This document shows positions 19,343-28,364 of a stretch of DNA of 64,000 bases, piece after piece. The DNA comes from DASZHJ01 sp963735465 (lineage in GTDB: Bacteria > Pseudomonadota > Alphaproteobacteria > ATCC43930 > CGMCC-115725). The notes below the pieces were generated by a model, which was not told the DNA's origin, searched no databases, and was given only the letters and a program-made list of their open reading frames with translations. The stretch covers positions 1,984,001 to 2,048,000 of the forward strand of contig CAVTLA010000001.1 in NCBI GenBank assembly GCA_963735465.1, written 5' to 3'. The translations under genes were made by a program, and so were the position numbers. Every line of letters begins with the position of its first letter. The first letter of the stretch is position 1.

Positions 19343-20710
19343 ATGCTCGCGCTGGCTATCGGGATGAAAGCGGTGCTTCGCATTCTCGGTCGTTTCCTTG
19401 GCGTGCTGCTGCTGACCTGCCTCGTTGTCCGACCGGCGGCGGCGCAGGATCTTAACTATATCCGCGACGCCGAGATCGAGAGCACTCTGCGCACCTTCTA
19501 CACGCCGATTCTCAGAGCCGCCGGCCTCGATCCGCTGGCGGTACACATCTACCTCGTCAACGACGCCCGGCTCAACTCCTTCGTTGCCGGTGGCCAGAAC
19601 ATCTTCATCAACACCGGCACCATCACGCGCAGCGAGACCCCCAATCAGCTTGTGGGCATCGTTGCCCACGAGACCGGCCACATTGCCGGCGGTCACCTGA
19701 TCCGTGGCGAGCAGGCGATGCACGACGCCTCGATCGAGAGCATCATCGCCATGGTGGTGGGCGCCGGCGTCGCGGCGGCGGGCCACGGCTCGGGCGCCGG
19801 CGGCGCCGCCGTCCTGAGCGGCGAGGCGGTCGGCATCCGGTCCTACCTCGCCTTCTCCGTGGCACAGGAGGCAACCGCCGACCAGGCTGCCCTCAACTTC
19901 CTCGACAAGACCCATCAGTCATCGCGCGGGCTCCTGCAGTTCTTCCAGATCCTCGAGGGACAGGAGATCCTGTCCGGCGCGCTGCAATCTCCGTACATGC
20001 GTACGCATCCGCTCACCAGCCAGCGTGTCGAGTACGTGAAGAACCACGTCGATCATTCGCCCTATTCCGACGTGCCGGATCCGCCGGACTGGATCGAGCT
20101 GCACAAGCGCATGAAGGCAAAGCTGGTGGCGTTCCTGAGCGCGCCCGGCCAGACGATGCAGCAATATCCCGAGACCGACACCTCCGTCTCCGGCCGCTAT
20201 GCCCGCGCCACCGCCTACTATCGCGTGCCTGAGCTCAAGAAGGCGCTCGTCGTGATCGACAGCCTGATCCAGGACGAGCCCAAGAACCCGTATTTCCACG
20301 AACTCAAGGGTCAGATGCTGTTCGAGAACGGCCGGGTGCGCGACGCGGTCGGCCCCTATCAGGAATCGGTGCGGCTGGCGCCCGATGTGGCGCTGCTCCG
20401 TGTCGAGCTGGCCCAGGTCGAGATCGAGACCAACGATGAGGCGCTCAATCGCGACGCCCTCGCCCAGCTGAAGAGCTCGGTGAATTACGAGAACCGGAAT
20501 CCCGACACCTGGCGCTTCCTCGCCATCGCCTATGGCCGCACCGGCGACATCGGCAACAGCTCGCTGGCGCTGGCGGAACAGGCGATGGCCACGGGCGACA
20601 AGGCGATGGCCCGACAACAAGCGCAACGGGCGCTCAAGCTGCTGCCGGCGGGCTCCCAGGGCCGGCTGCGCGCCGAGGACATCCAGCTCGAGGCGCAACG
20701 CAAGCAATGA
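19343..20710 (+). CDS. M48 family periplasmic metalloprotease with TPR repeats (BepA-like)
   Basis: A 455-residue protein with a signal peptide (LGRFLGVLLLTCLVVRPAAA), an M48 zinc-protease domain with the HExxH motif in VAHETGHIAGGH and the downstream ligand Glu in AQEATADQAAL, then C-terminal tetratricopeptide-like helices from about residue 270. This layout matches BepA/YfgC, a periplasmic chaperone-protease for outer-membrane protein assembly; that role is inferred. The start could instead be the ATG at 19364 (MKAVLRILGRFLG), which leaves the signal peptide intact. Confidence 0.88.
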   Translation: MLALAIGMKAVLRILGRFLGVLLLTCLVVRPAAAQDLNYIRDAEIESTLRTFYTPILRAAGLDPLAVHIYLVNDARLNSFVAGGQNIFINTGTITRSETPNQLVGIVAHETGHIAGGHLIRGEQAMHDASIESIIAMVVGAGVAAAGHGSGAGGAAVLSGEAVGIRSYLAFSVAQEATADQAALNFLDKTHQSSRGLLQFFQILEGQEILSGALQSPYMRTHPLTSQRVEYVKNHVDHSPYSDVPDPPDWIELHKRMKAKLVAFLSAPGQTMQQYPETDTSVSGRYARATAYYRVPELKKALVVIDSLIQDEPKNPYFHELKGQMLFENGRVRDAVGPYQESVRLAPDVALLRVELAQVEIETNDEALNRDALAQLKSSVNYENRNPDTWRFLAIAYGRTGDIGNSSLALAEQAMATGDKAMARQQAQRALKLLPAGSQGRLRAEDIQLEAQRKQ

Positions 20711-20753
20711 AGTCGCGGCGCCCCCGGCGCTTCCTGTCATCAAGGAAATCAAT

Positions 20754-21032
20754 ATGAGCTCCGTTGCCGATCTCCAGATCGAGAACTCCCGCACCCGCGT
20801 GACCCGGTATCGGCTGCCGCCCGGCGGCAGCACCGGCGCCCATCGGCACGAGCACGATTACGTCATCGTGCCCGTTGTCTCCGGACGCCTCCGGGTGATC
20901 ACCGCCGGCCGCGAGGCTTTCGCGGACCTCACCGCCGGCATTGCCTATTTCCGCAACGCCGGAGTCGAGCACGAGGTCTTCAACGGCGGCGAGCGCGAGA
21001 TCGTGTTCGTCGAAGTGGAGATCGTGCCGTAG
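20754..21032 (+). CDS. Small cupin-domain protein
   Basis: A 92-residue single-domain cupin with metal-ligand pattern GAHRHEHDYVIVPVVSGRLRV and a second motif GVEHEVFNGGEREIVFVEV. The start is fixed by AAGGA about 8 bases upstream of ATG 20754. Small cupins of this kind bind a metal and a small ligand; the substrate is unknown. It lies 43 bases after the M48 protease gene on the same strand and may be co-transcribed with it. Confidence 0.85.
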   Translation: MSSVADLQIENSRTRVTRYRLPPGGSTGAHRHEHDYVIVPVVSGRLRVITAGREAFADLTAGIAYFRNAGVEHEVFNGGEREIVFVEVEIVP

Positions 21033-21122
21033 CCGACCTCATTTTTCCGTGATTGATCGCGGGGCTTTCGAACGGGCTTTCCAGCTCAGGGCAGTGCTAT
21101 AGTGCGGATGGAACACGGACAC

Positions 21123-21878
21123 ATGAACAGATTTCGAGCTTCGCTCCTCGTTTTTGCCGCACTCGCCGGTATTGCCGCGCTGACCCCCGCGCGTGCCGCC
21201 GATCAGTCCCTGCCCGTCGATCGCCAGGCCCTGGATCAGGCGATCCACGACTACCTCATGAATCATCCCGAGGTGATCGTCGAGTCTCTGCGCGCCGCGG
21301 AGAAGAAGATGCAGGACGCGCAGGATGCCGCCGCGCGCACCGCAATCGGCGACCGGCAGAGCGAACTGCTGCGCGACCCGGAATCGCCCATCGCCGGCAA
21401 TCCCAACGGCGACGTCACCATCGTCGAATTCTTCGACTATCACTGCCCCTACTGCAAGCAGGTCGAGCCGGCGCTGGACGCGCTCCTGAAGGAGGATCCG
21501 AAGATCCGGATCGTCTACAAGGAATTCCCGATCCTCGGCCCCGGTTCCGTCACCGCGAGCCAGGCTGCGCTCGCCGCACTGAAACAGGGTCCGCAGAAAT
21601 ACAGCCGCTTCCATGCGGCGATGATGAGCACCAAGGGAGCGATCAGCGAGAGCGTGGTCATGCAGGTGGCCCGGGACGCGGGCCTCGACGTCGCACGGCT
21701 CAAGACGGACATGAAGGCGCCTGACGTCGAGACCATGATCAAGCGCAACTACGACCTTGCCGAGGCTCTCAAGATCCACGGCACGCCGGCCTTCATCGTC
21801 GGCGACGCGCTGGCGCCGGGTGCCGTCGACATCGACACGCTCCGCAAGATGGTGGCGGACGCCCGCAAGCGGAGCTGA
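21123..21878 (+). CDS. DsbA-family thiol:disulfide oxidoreductase (secreted)
   Basis: A 251-residue protein with a signal peptide (RASLLVFAALAGIAALTPARA), a helical N-terminal segment of about 60 residues, then a thioredoxin-like DsbA domain with active site DYHCPYCKQVEP and cis-Pro loop HGTPAFIVG. The CPYC site and the N-terminal extension fit the ScsC/Com1-like group of DsbA proteins. It probably forms or isomerises disulfides in the periplasm. The frame is open from a GTG at 21102; I chose ATG 21123 because it gives a normal signal peptide. Confidence 0.88.
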   Translation: MNRFRASLLVFAALAGIAALTPARAADQSLPVDRQALDQAIHDYLMNHPEVIVESLRAAEKKMQDAQDAAARTAIGDRQSELLRDPESPIAGNPNGDVTIVEFFDYHCPYCKQVEPALDALLKEDPKIRIVYKEFPILGPGSVTASQAALAALKQGPQKYSRFHAAMMSTKGAISESVVMQVARDAGLDVARLKTDMKAPDVETMIKRNYDLAEALKIHGTPAFIVGDALAPGAVDIDTLRKMVADARKRS

Positions 21879-21887
21879 GCCGCCGCT

Positions 21888-22589
21888 CTAGGCTGCGGCT
21901 ACCTCTTCCCCCGTAAGCGCGACGAGGCCCGGTCCGTCAACCCGGGCGGCATTGACCTCGGTCCCCACCGGCCCGTAAGAGAGCCAATCTTCGGGCGCCG
22001 GCTTGAGCAGGGCTAGGAGCCGGTCGGGCTCGGCATCGGGATCGAGCCAGCTTGCGTACTGCTCCGGCGGCAGGATCACCGGCATGCGCTCGTGCAGCGG
22101 ATGCAGGACCGTGTTCGCCGTCGTGGTGACGATCGTGAAGCTGTCGATGAATTCCGGCCCCTCGCCTTTCTCCTTCGGCGTCCAGCGCTCCCAGAGCCCG
22201 GCGAAGGCGAAGGCCGCGCGGTCGCGGCGCTGGATCAGGTAGGGCTGCTTGCGCTTGCCGTCGGCGCGCCATTCATAGAAGCCGTCCGCCGGCACCAGGC
22301 ACCGCCGGCGCCGGAACGCGGAGCGGAAGGACGGCTTCTCCGCTACGCTTTCGGCGCGCGCATTGATGAGGCTGGCGCCCTTCTTGGTGTCCTCGGCCCA
22401 GGACGGGATCAGGCCCCAGCGCAGCAATTGCAGCGTGCGCTCGCCGGCGGGATCTCGCCGTTGCCGGATTACCGGAACCTCCTGGGTGGGCGCAATATTG
22501 TAGCGTGGCATCAGGTTCGGCTGCTCGACGAAGCCGAAGGCACGCCGAAGCTCCTCCACCGGCGTTCTCAGGACGAAACGGCCGCACAT
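21888..22589 (-). CDS. SRAP-domain (YedK/HMCES-type) abasic-site protein
   Basis: A 233-residue SOS-response-associated peptidase family protein. It begins MCGRFVLRT, so Cys2 becomes the N-terminal nucleophile after Met removal, the residue that crosslinks to abasic sites in single-stranded DNA. Other family motifs are present: ARAESVAEKPSF, RCLVPADGFYEW and LHERMPVIL. The role is shielding of abasic sites in ssDNA. It converges with the DsbA-like gene (9 bases) and is divergent from the molybdopterin enzyme gene. Confidence 0.92.
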   Translation of the reverse strand: MCGRFVLRTPVEELRRAFGFVEQPNLMPRYNIAPTQEVPVIRQRRDPAGERTLQLLRWGLIPSWAEDTKKGASLINARAESVAEKPSFRSAFRRRRCLVPADGFYEWRADGKRKQPYLIQRRDRAAFAFAGLWERWTPKEKGEGPEFIDSFTIVTTTANTVLHPLHERMPVILPPEQYASWLDPDAEPDRLLALLKPAPEDWLSYGPVGTEVNAARVDGPGLVALTGEEVAAA

Positions 22590-22698
22590 CCCCCGGCTTT
22601 GCCTCCGCGAAAAAGACGTTGGTCGCCCCGCGCCCGAGCCCCTATCCTACCATTCTCGCCACGCGCGAGCCCGCATCACGAGAGCAGCGAGAGAACCG

Positions 22699-25041
22699 AT
22701 GGTACAGTTCGGAATGGGTCAGCCGGTCCGCCGGGTCGAGGATCAGCGCTTCATCACCGGCCATGGACGCTACACCGATGATATGGTCCTGCCGCGGCAG
22801 ACTTATGCCTTCGTCCTGCGCTCGCCGCACGCTCATGCCACCATCCGCGGGATCGATACGGCCGCCGCCGCCAAGGCGCCGGGCGTGGTCGGCGTCGTCG
22901 TCGGCGCCGATCTCGACCTCGACGGCATCGGCGCTATCCCCTGCGTGGTTCCGATCACCAACCGGGACGGCACCGAGGCCAAGCTGCCGAGACGCAAGGC
23001 GCTGACGACGGACAAGGTGCGCCACGTCGGGGATTCCGTCGCCATGGTGGTGGCTGAGACCCTGGCGCAGGCCAAGGACGCCGCCGAGCTCATCCAGGTG
23101 GATTACGAGATACTGCCGGCGGTGACGGAATCCGAGGCCGCGCTCGGCCGCGGCACGCCCAAGGTCTGGGACGACCTTCCGGGCAATCTCTGCTTCGACT
23201 GGGAAGTGGGCAACCGCGCCGGCGTCGAGGCCGCCTTCGCCAAGGCGAAGCACAAGGTCTCCCTCAAGGTGGTCAACAACCGCCTGGTGGTGAACTCCGT
23301 CGAGCCGCGCGGCGCCGTCGGCGACTACGACACCAGCGAGCAGCGCTATCATCTCTACACCTCGAGCCAAGGCTCCCACACCCTGCGCAGCGTGCTCTCC
23401 AACGAGGTGCTGCATGTGCCGGAGCATCGCATCCACGTGGTGACGCCCGACGTGGGCGGCGGCTTCGGCATGAAGCTGTTTCTTTATCCCGAGCACGTGC
23501 TGGTGCTCTACGCCGCAAAGAAATTCGGCCGCCCGGTGCGCTGGATCGGCGAGCGCTCCGACGCCTTCCTCACCGACACTCATGGACGCGACAACGTCAC
23601 CACGGCGGATCTCGCCCTCGACGACAGCGGAAAGTTCCTGGCGCTTCGCGTCCACATCGTCGCCAACATGGGGGCTTACCTCTCGCTCTACAGCACCTTC
23701 ATCCCGACCGGCGCCGGCGCCGCCATGCATGCGGGCGTCTACCAGACTCCGGCGGTGGTGGTGCGAACCGAGGGCGTCTTCACCCACACGACACCGATCG
23801 ACGCCTATCGCGGCGCCGGGCGCCCGGAGGCCGCCTACATCCTCGAGCGGCTGGTGACCCACGCGGCGGGCGCGATGAAGCTGGATCCCGCGGAGATCCG
23901 CCGGCGCAACTTCATCAAGCCCGAGCAGATGCCGTTCGCAACCTCCCTCGACCGCACCTACGACAGCGGCAATTTCCAGAAGAACATGGAGGACGCCCTC
24001 AAGGCCGCGGACTATCAGGGCTTCCCGGCGCGGCGCGCGGCGTCCCGCGCGAAGGGCAAGCTGCGCGGCTTCGGCTTCGCCACCTACATCGAGGAATGCG
24101 GCGGCGGCGACGACGAGATGGCGGAGATCCGCTTCGACGCCGGCGGCAATCTGACCTTGCTGATCGGGACGCAATCCTCCGGTCAGGGCCATCAGACCGC
24201 CTACGCGCAGCTCCTGGCGGAAAAGCTCGGCGTGCCCTTCGACACCATCCGCGTCCATCAGGGCGACAGCGACGTGGTGGGCTTCGGCCGCGGCACCGGC
24301 GGCTCGCGCTCGGTGCCGGTGGGCGGCGCCGCGATCGACCTCGCCGCGCGCAAGATCATCGACAAGGGCCGCAAGATCGCGGCGCATCGCCTGGAGGCGG
24401 CGGAAGCGGATATCCAGTTCGCCGACGGCCAGTTCCAGATCGCCGGCACCGACCGTCGCATCGGCATCACCGAGGTGGCGAAGGCCGCCTTCGACCCCTA
24501 CAGCCTGCCGCGGGAGATCGAGCCCGGCCTCGACGAGAGCGCGCATTTCATGCCGGCGGCGTCCACTTTCCCCAACGGCTGCCACGTCTGCGAGCTGGAG
24601 GTGGATCCCGACACCGGCATCACCACCCTCCTGCGCTACGTCGTGGTGGACGATTTCGGCAAGGTGGTGAACCCGCTGCTGCTCGCGGGCCAGGTCCATG
24701 GCGGCATCGCCCAGGGCGTCGGCCAGGCGCTGCTGGAAGGCTGCGTCTACGACGAGAAATCCGGCCAGCTCGTCACCGGCTCCTTCATGGACTACTGCAT
24801 GCCCCGGGCCTACGACCTGCCGACGATCGAGTTCGAGTTCAACGTGATCCCCTGCACCACCAATCCGCTCGGCATCAAGGGCGCCGGCGAGGCCGGTGCC
24901 ATCGGCGCGCCGCCTGCTGTCATCAACGCCCTCGTAAACGCGCTTTCGGAGCTCGGCATCGACAACATCGACATGCCGGCAACGCCGCGCCGGGTGTGGG
25001 AGGCGATCCAGCAAGCGCGAACCGTCCGCGCCGCCGAATGA
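22699..25041 (+). CDS. Xanthine dehydrogenase family molybdopterin-binding subunit (CoxL form II-like)
   Basis: A 780-residue molybdenum hydroxylase large subunit. The N-terminal RRVEDQRFITGHGRYTDD, the active-site loop AYRGAGRPEAAYILERLV (form II signature, not the AYRCSFR of true aerobic CO dehydrogenase) and the C-terminal GIKGAGEAGAIGAPPA with the catalytic Glu are all present. Such enzymes normally work with a 2Fe-2S small subunit and an FAD subunit; neither gene is adjacent. The substrate is unknown. The stop overlaps the cysQ start (ATGA), so the two are translationally coupled. Confidence 0.9.
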   Translation: MVQFGMGQPVRRVEDQRFITGHGRYTDDMVLPRQTYAFVLRSPHAHATIRGIDTAAAAKAPGVVGVVVGADLDLDGIGAIPCVVPITNRDGTEAKLPRRKALTTDKVRHVGDSVAMVVAETLAQAKDAAELIQVDYEILPAVTESEAALGRGTPKVWDDLPGNLCFDWEVGNRAGVEAAFAKAKHKVSLKVVNNRLVVNSVEPRGAVGDYDTSEQRYHLYTSSQGSHTLRSVLSNEVLHVPEHRIHVVTPDVGGGFGMKLFLYPEHVLVLYAAKKFGRPVRWIGERSDAFLTDTHGRDNVTTADLALDDSGKFLALRVHIVANMGAYLSLYSTFIPTGAGAAMHAGVYQTPAVVVRTEGVFTHTTPIDAYRGAGRPEAAYILERLVTHAAGAMKLDPAEIRRRNFIKPEQMPFATSLDRTYDSGNFQKNMEDALKAADYQGFPARRAASRAKGKLRGFGFATYIEECGGGDDEMAEIRFDAGGNLTLLIGTQSSGQGHQTAYAQLLAEKLGVPFDTIRVHQGDSDVVGFGRGTGGSRSVPVGGAAIDLAARKIIDKGRKIAAHRLEAAEADIQFADGQFQIAGTDRRIGITEVAKAAFDPYSLPREIEPGLDESAHFMPAASTFPNGCHVCELEVDPDTGITTLLRYVVVDDFGKVVNPLLLAGQVHGGIAQGVGQALLEGCVYDEKSGQLVTGSFMDYCMPRAYDLPTIEFEFNVIPCTTNPLGIKGAGEAGAIGAPPAVINALVNALSELGIDNIDMPATPRRVWEAIQQARTVRAAE

Positions 25042-25817
25042 CGCCGCGGGAGCTCGGCGCCCTCCTCGAGGTCGCGCGCCGAGCCGCGCTACGCGCCGGG
25101 CCGGCGATCCTCGACGTCTACAATGCCGCGGGAGCGATGGACGTGCGGCAGAAGGCCGACGCGTCACCGGTGACGCTCGCCGACGAGCGCGCCGAGGCGC
25201 TGATCGTGGAGACCCTCATCGCCGCGGCGCCCGAGATACCCGTGATCGCCGAGGAAACCTGCGAGCGGGAAGGCGTGCCGATGTCGGCGCCGATGCGATT
25301 CTGGCTGGTGGACCCCCTCGACGGCACCAAGGAATTCCTGCGCCGCAACGGCGAGTTCACCGTCAACATCGGGCTCATCGACGGCGACCGTCCGGTGCTC
25401 GGGATCGTGCACGTGCCGGCGCTCGGCCTCACCTTCGCCGGCTGCGGACCCGGCACCGCGACGCGCCAGCGAGACGGCGGGCCACCGACGCCGATCGCCG
25501 CCCGTCCGGTGCCGCCCCGCGGCGCCGTGGTCGTGCATAGCCGCTCGCACGAGAACGAAGGCAGGCTCGCGGCATACCTGGCGACGCTCGACGCGCCGAC
25601 GAAACGGGTGTCCGGCAGCGCGGTCAAATTCTGCCTGATCGCCGCCGGCGAGGCGGATCTCTATCCCCGCTTCGGCCCCACCATGGAATGGGATACGGCG
25701 GCGGGCCAGGCGGTGCTGGAAGCGGCGGGCGGCAGCGTGCTGACGCCGGAGGGTGGGCCGTTCTGCTACGGCAAGCCCGGCTGCCGCAACGCGGGCTTTC
25801 TCGCCCGCGGCCGCTAG
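25038..25817 (+). CDS. cysQ: 3'(2'),5'-bisphosphate nucleotidase
   Basis: A 259-residue inositol-monophosphatase-fold phosphatase that removes the 3' phosphate from PAP/PAPS during sulfur assimilation. Metal-binding motifs are DPLDGTKEF (about residues 92-100) and WDTAAGQAVLEAAGG (about 216-230), with Glu in VIAEET. The ATG lies within the stop of the molybdopterin subunit gene. Other members of the fold (IMPase) are possible, but DGTKEF is characteristic of CysQ. Confidence 0.9.
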   Translation: MTPRELGALLEVARRAALRAGPAILDVYNAAGAMDVRQKADASPVTLADERAEALIVETLIAAAPEIPVIAEETCEREGVPMSAPMRFWLVDPLDGTKEFLRRNGEFTVNIGLIDGDRPVLGIVHVPALGLTFAGCGPGTATRQRDGGPPTPIAARPVPPRGAVVVHSRSHENEGRLAAYLATLDAPTKRVSGSAVKFCLIAAGEADLYPRFGPTMEWDTAAGQAVLEAAGGSVLTPEGGPFCYGKPGCRNAGFLARGR

Positions 25818-25840
25818 GCTCTCGGCGTCGGCGTGCGTCC

Positions 25841-26795
25841 ATGACCCGCCTGCTCGCTCCCGACGAGATCGACGAGGCCGCACGGCTGCTGCGAGCGGGC
25901 GAGCTCGTCGCCTTCGCCACCGAGACCGTCTACGGCCTCGGCGGCGATGCCACCGACGACCGCGCCGTCGCCGGGATCTTCGCCGCGAAGGGACGGCCGC
26001 GATTCAATCCGCTGATCGTTCACGTGCCCGACGTTGCCCTCGCGCGGAGCCTCGTCCACGTTGACGCCCGGACGGAGCGCGTGATCGAGCGGTTCTGGCC
26101 GGGACCGCTGAGCCTGGTGCTGCCGCGGTCCAGCGACTGCCCGGTCTCGCTTCTGGCAAGCGCAGGCTTGGACACTCTCGCAATCCGGATGCCGTCCCAT
26201 CCCCTGGCGTTGGAGCTGTTGCGGAAGACCGGACGGCCGGTTGCCGGCCCCAGTGCCAACCGCTCCGGTCACGTGAGCCCCACTACCGCGTCCCATGTCA
26301 TGGAGGAGCTCTCCGGCCGCATTGCGGCGGTGCTCGACGGCGGCGCCTGCCCGGTCGGCATCGAATCCACGGTGCTCGATGTCAGCGGCGCCGAACCGAT
26401 ACTGCTCCGGCCCGGCGGTGTCGCGCGGGAGGAGCTGGAGGCGCTTCTCGGCCCGCTGGCCGACGCCGGCCATGGCGACGCCGCGCCGCGCTCGCCGGGC
26501 ATGCTGGAAAGTCACTATGCGCCGAGGCTGCCGCTCCGCCTGATGGCCACCTCGGCCCAGCCTGGGGAGGCGCTGCTGGCCTTCGGACCCGGCGCGCCGC
26601 CGCCTGGCTTCGCGCGAGGTGCGCTCGCTCTCGGCGAGCGGCGATCTCACGGAGGCCGCCGCCAACCTCTTCGCGTTCCTGCGTGCCCTCGATCGGCCGG
26701 GATTCACGGGGATAGCTGTCATGCCGATCCCCGAGCACGGTCTCGGCGCCGCCATCAACGATCGGCTGCGCCGGGCGGCGGCTCCGCGCCCCTGA
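25841..26795 (+). CDS. Threonylcarbamoyl-AMP synthase Sua5/TsaC type, one frame break
   Basis: Makes L-threonylcarbamoyl-AMP for the t6A modification of ANN-decoding tRNAs. The YrdC domain is clear (LVAFATETVYGLGGDA, GRPVAGPSANRSGHVSPT), followed by the Sua5-specific linker SPGMLESHYAP. At C26615 the frame shifts by one: before it the protein reads PPPGFA, after it EVRSLSASGDLTEAAANLF and on to a stop at 26795. This restores a normal 317-residue Sua5 length. Without the shift the C-terminal Sua5 domain is replaced by Arg-rich nonsense. A one-base assembly insertion is the simplest cause. Confidence 0.82.
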
Positions 26796-26897
26796 CGTCC
26801 GGCACGGCCGGGAATGTCTCGATACGATCTTTCGCTTTTCTGGCCCGCCGAGCGTGCTTAGATGCGGGATACCGGAGGATCGCGAGGAGAACGGGCC

Positions 26898-28364
26898 GTG
26901 ACGCTTTCGCTGGAAGACGCACTTCGAGGCATTCGGGCCGCGGTGGGCCCGAAGGGCATCGTGGAAGATCCGCAGCAGATCGAGCCGTATCTGGTCGAGA
27001 GCCGCGGCATGTACCACGGCAAGACGAGCCTGGTGGTGCGGCCAGCCTCCACGGCGGAGGTCGCCGAGGTGGTGCGGCTGGCGGCGGCGGCGCTGCTTCC
27101 GATCGTGCCCCAGGGCGGCAATACCGGCCTCTGCGGCGGCGGCGTTCCCGACGCTGATGGCCACAACATCGTCCTCAGCCTCGGCCGCATGAACCGCATC
27201 CGCGCCCTCGAGCCCACGGACTTCACCATCACCGTGGAGGCCGGCTGCATCCTGGCGGACATCCAGAAGGCCGCGGAGGCGGCGGACCGTCTCTTCCCGC
27301 TGAGCCTCGGCGCCGAGGGCTCCTGCCAGATCGGCGGCAATCTCTCCACCAATGCCGGCGGCATCGCGGTGCTGCACTACGGCAATACGCGGGATCTCGC
27401 GCTCGGTCTCGAGGTCGTGCTGCCGGACGGCAATGTCTGGGACGGGCTGCGCGTGCTGCGCAAGGACAACACCGGCTACGACCTGAAGCAGCTCTTCATC
27501 GGCGCCGAGGGCACCCTCGGCATCATCACCGCGGCGACGCTGAAGCTGTTCCCGCGGCCGCGGGAAGTCGAGACGGCGTTCCTGGCCTTGGCGCGCGCCC
27601 GCGACGGCATGGAGCTTTTCGCCCGCGCCCGCGCCGCCAGCGGCGATCAGCTCACCGCCTTCGAGCTCATCCCGCGCATCGGTCTCGAATTCTCCCAGCG
27701 CCATGTCGCGGGCATCGTCGATCCCCTCGCCGAGCCCCACGACTGGTACGTGCTCCTCGACGTCTCCTCGAGCCGGCCCGACAGCCGGCTCCGCGAGGGG
27801 CTCGAAGCCCTTCTCGCCGAGGCGCTGGAGGCCGGCCTCATCGAGGACGGCGTGGTGGCGTCGAGCGCGCAGCAGTCGCAGCAGCTCTGGCGCATCCGCG
27901 AGGCGATGGTGGAGGCGCAGAAGTTCGAGGGCGGCAGCATCAAGCACGACATCTCCGTGGCGGTGAGCCGCGTCGCGGAGTGTATCGAGCGCCTGACATC
28001 GGCGGTCGAGGCCAAGATGCCCGGCTGCCGCCCGGTGGCGTTCGGCCATGTCGGCGACGGCAACGTGCATTTCAACATCAGCCAGCCCGCAGGCGCCGAC
28101 ACCAAGGCATTCCTGGCGCGCCGGCAGGAAGTGAACGACATCGTGCACGGCATCGTCATGGAGATGGGCGGCTCGATCAGCGCCGAGCATGGCATCGGCA
28201 TCCTCAAGCGCGACGACCTGCCGCGCTACAAGTCGGCGATCGCCCTCGACCTGATGCGCAAGGTCAAGCTCGCCCTCGATCCCGACGGGATCATGAATCC
28301 CGGCAAGGTCATCAGCGTTGAGACGCCGGAGGCCGCGCCCGCCGCCCGCCGACGCGCGCGCTAG
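26898..28364 (+). CDS. FAD-binding oxidoreductase (GlcD/D-2-hydroxyacid dehydrogenase type)
   Basis: A ~488-residue flavoprotein of the FAD_binding_4/FAD-oxidase_C family. The PP-loop region reads VPQGGNTGLCGGGVPD, followed by IGGNLSTNAGG and GAEGTLGIITAATL. The C-terminal catalytic part has FGHVGDGNVHFNI and SAEHGIGILKR. Family members oxidise D-lactate, glycolate or D-2-hydroxyglutarate; which one applies here is not clear. The GTG at 26898 is preferred because GGAG lies about 8 bases upstream; an in-frame ATG at 26862 is an alternative. The 3' end overlaps the serine hydrolase gene on the other strand by 53 bases. Confidence 0.88.
   Translation: MTLSLEDALRGIRAAVGPKGIVEDPQQIEPYLVESRGMYHGKTSLVVRPASTAEVAEVVRLAAAALLPIVPQGGNTGLCGGGVPDADGHNIVLSLGRMNRIRALEPTDFTITVEAGCILADIQKAAEAADRLFPLSLGAEGSCQIGGNLSTNAGGIAVLHYGNTRDLALGLEVVLPDGNVWDGLRVLRKDNTGYDLKQLFIGAEGTLGIITAATLKLFPRPREVETAFLALARARDGMELFARARAASGDQLTAFELIPRIGLEFSQRHVAGIVDPLAEPHDWYVLLDVSSSRPDSRLREGLEALLAEALEAGLIEDGVVASSAQQSQQLWRIREAMVEAQKFEGGSIKHDISVAVSRVAECIERLTSAVEAKMPGCRPVAFGHVGDGNVHFNISQPAGADTKAFLARRQEVNDIVHGIVMEMGGSISAEHGIGILKRDDLPRYKSAIALDLMRKVKLALDPDGIMNPGKVISVETPEAAPAARRRAR

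Noticed and set aside
22642..25167. An 841-codon minus-strand frame opposite the molybdopterin enzyme
   Set aside because: It has no recognisable motif; the plus strand gives a complete, motif-rich CoxL-like protein.
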